A stretch of 64,000 nucleotides of DNA from Ignavibacteriales bacterium (GTDB lineage: Bacteria; Bacteroidota; Ignavibacteria; Ignavibacteriales; Ignavibacteriaceae), in the NCBI GenBank assembly GCA_016707285.1, contig JADJIA010000003.1:186001-250000 (forward strand). The letters run 5' to 3'. The position numbers were made by a program, and so were the translations under genes. Under the pieces are notes generated by a model. It saw only the letters and a list, made by a program, of their open reading frames with translations, was not told where the DNA came from and did no database searches. Below, in pieces: positions 62,871 through 64,000 of the stretch (position 1 is the first letter of the stretch; every line of letters starts with the position of its first letter).

Positions 62871-64000
62871 ATGAAGAATTTCTACAAGAGCTTGGCAAGT
62901 AAGACAGGGGTCTTCTCCGGGCTGCTTCTATTACTGTTTGCCGGATGTGAGGTAAAAGAGCCGATAGCCCCGGTGTGGGATGTTGAGTTAAATCTTCCGT
63001 TCGTGAATCGCACATACACAATGAAGGAAATAGTTGAAAGAGATACTTCCAGCTTGAAATTGCGAAGTGATACTGCGATAATCGTGTATGAGCAGACACA
63101 GGAGTTAAATTCTGTAAAAATTGAAAACAGAATGACACTGGATGCTGAAACAAAAAACATAAAAACAACAGTGGGAGCTATCAAGGTTAACACGGTTGCC
63201 TCAATCAGTGATGAGATCAAAATGACTCAATGGTTGAATGTTACTCCTGGTCAGCAACAGGTTGTTCCTGCTGTGAGCAATACTCTTGTTGTTCAAGACA
63301 TGAAGAAAATAACTTCATTTGAGGTTGCCGAGTTTGATGCAGGCACGATGTCGTTGAAAATCAGGAATGAAAACGGACCTGTTTCAATGACTATTAGTCG
63401 TGTGATAATAAGAGCAGCAAAAAATTATTCTTACCGCGGCGCAACCATCGCTGAAAACACGAGACTTCTGACTGACAATACAACATTTACCCTCAATCAA
63501 AATCAGGAAAGAACATTAGTTTTCGCTTTGACCGGTCAAAAACTTGTTGATTCACTCAGAGTTGAGGTGCTTTTATCTTCGCCCGGAAGTGGTGGAAATA
63601 CGATTTTAGTCCCTGCCAATCCCGTTACCAAGATCACAGCAGACTTTGCAAATCTTGGAGTCAGCGGCGTTAAAGCAATAATTCCCCAACGAAATCCGAT
63701 AGTTAAAAGTGATGTCATAAAAATTGACGATTCAACTCAATACACCCAGATGAAATTTGATTCAGGCAAGTTGGATATCAGTGTAAAAAATTCAATTGAT
63801 ATGCCGCTTCAAGTTACTATAACGGTAAATGAATTGAGAAAACCTGACGGGACTAATTTTTCTCAGGTTGTTAATGTTCCCGCAAAAGGAACCGGAACAT
63901 TCTCGATTGCTGACATGAAGAATTATTTCCTTAATTCCGGTGGAGTACTTAAAAACACTGTTACCTATCAAGCGAGTGCAGTTAACACTGTTCAGCCCGG
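62871..64000 (+). CDS. lipoprotein, 5' part (runs off the window)
   Basis: 376 codons visible and still open at the window end. ATG at 62871 begins a lipoprotein signal with a leucine-rich core and lipobox LFAGC (Cys26). The mature part starts EVKEPIAPVWDVELNLPFVN, typical of large outer-membrane lipoproteins of Ignavibacteria-like genomes, and is beta-rich (repeated short strands, many V, I, N, T). No function is known. A probable promoter at 62813 indicates an independent transcript. Confidence 0.8.
   Translation, partial: MKNFYKSLASKTGVFSGLLLLLFAGCEVKEPIAPVWDVELNLPFVNRTYTMKEIVERDTSSLKLRSDTAIIVYEQTQELNSVKIENRMTLDAETKNIKTTVGAIKVNTVASISDEIKMTQWLNVTPGQQQVVPAVSNTLVVQDMKKITSFEVAEFDAGTMSLKIRNENGPVSMTISRVIIRAAKNYSYRGATIAENTRLLTDNTTFTLNQNQERTLVFALTGQKLVDSLRVEVLLSSPGSGGNTILVPANPVTKITADFANLGVSGVKAIIPQRNPIVKSDVIKIDDSTQYTQMKFDSGKLDISVKNSIDMPLQVTITVNELRKPDGTNFSQVVNVPAKGTGTFSIADMKNYFLNSGGVLKNTVTYQASAVNTVQP

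Overview
The window looks like chromosome of a Gram-negative, roughly 40 % GC bacterium of the Bacteroidota/Chlorobi side, most likely an Ignavibacteria-type organism. This is inference from gene content. Five secreted proteins end in type IX secretion (T9SS) C-terminal sorting domains, several with the NYPNPFNPxT motif typical of that group. There is a PorV/PorQ-family porin, a TonB-dependent receptor and a GWxTD protein, and LPS genes (LpxL-like acyltransferase, heptosyltransferase). Many genes have good Shine-Dalgarno sites and one has a near-consensus TTGACA-N17-TAATAT promoter, which fits Ignavibacteria/Chlorobi better than core Bacteroidetes. Non-ATG starts are common (about a quarter of the genes).

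Layout. 1-2 kb: end of metK, then ahcY (methyl cycle) with a terminator. 2-5 kb: a YciO-type protein and an accessory pair, an OLD/RecF-like ATPase overlapping a DUF4276 protein, a candidate defence module. 4.9-6.8 kb, minus strand: cysteine synthase/cystathionine beta-synthase and a secreted SPOR-like protein. 6.8-14 kb: a possible structured RNA/terminator, an FG-GAP T9SS protein, a badly broken 4-kb T9SS gene and a lipoprotein. 14.2-24.4 kb: a tight operon for surface polysaccharide (four GT2-type proteins, WbaP-like transferase, Wzx-like flippase) that also carries accA, a thioesterase, nadC and dut. 24.5-30.8 kb: an AAA-ATPase-like/DUF1703 protein, dnaE, an enoyl-ACP reductase and trxA. 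31.1-40.7 kb: a surface operon (T9SS BNR protein, TonB receptor, large T9SS protein, PorV) with a strong promoter, internal hairpins and a terminator. 40.7-54.5 kb: GWxTD protein, LPS genes, tsaC, a membrane coiled-coil protein, bactofilin, atpZ/I-BEFHAG (no beta or epsilon), ffh, rpsP, khpA, rimM, trmD, rplS, with almost no gaps and one terminator at the end. 54.6-59.8 kb: an MqnA-fold-like orphan, a 9-bp tandem repeat, and the minus-strand operon add-hyp-hutU-serA. 60-64 kb: TPR protein, DUF3467 protein, a T9SS protein and the start of a lipoprotein gene.

A recurring oddity is that three otherwise intact genes (GT2 at 14240, GT2-fusion at 18271, TonB receptor at 33151) are each broken once, and in each case adding one base to a homopolymer restores the family-like reading frame. 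Either these are real frameshifts or the assembly has homopolymer deletions. The gene at 8908-12909 carries at least six lesions and is more convincingly decayed, though poor local sequence is possible. No rRNA, tRNA, CRISPR array or insertion sequence was recognised.
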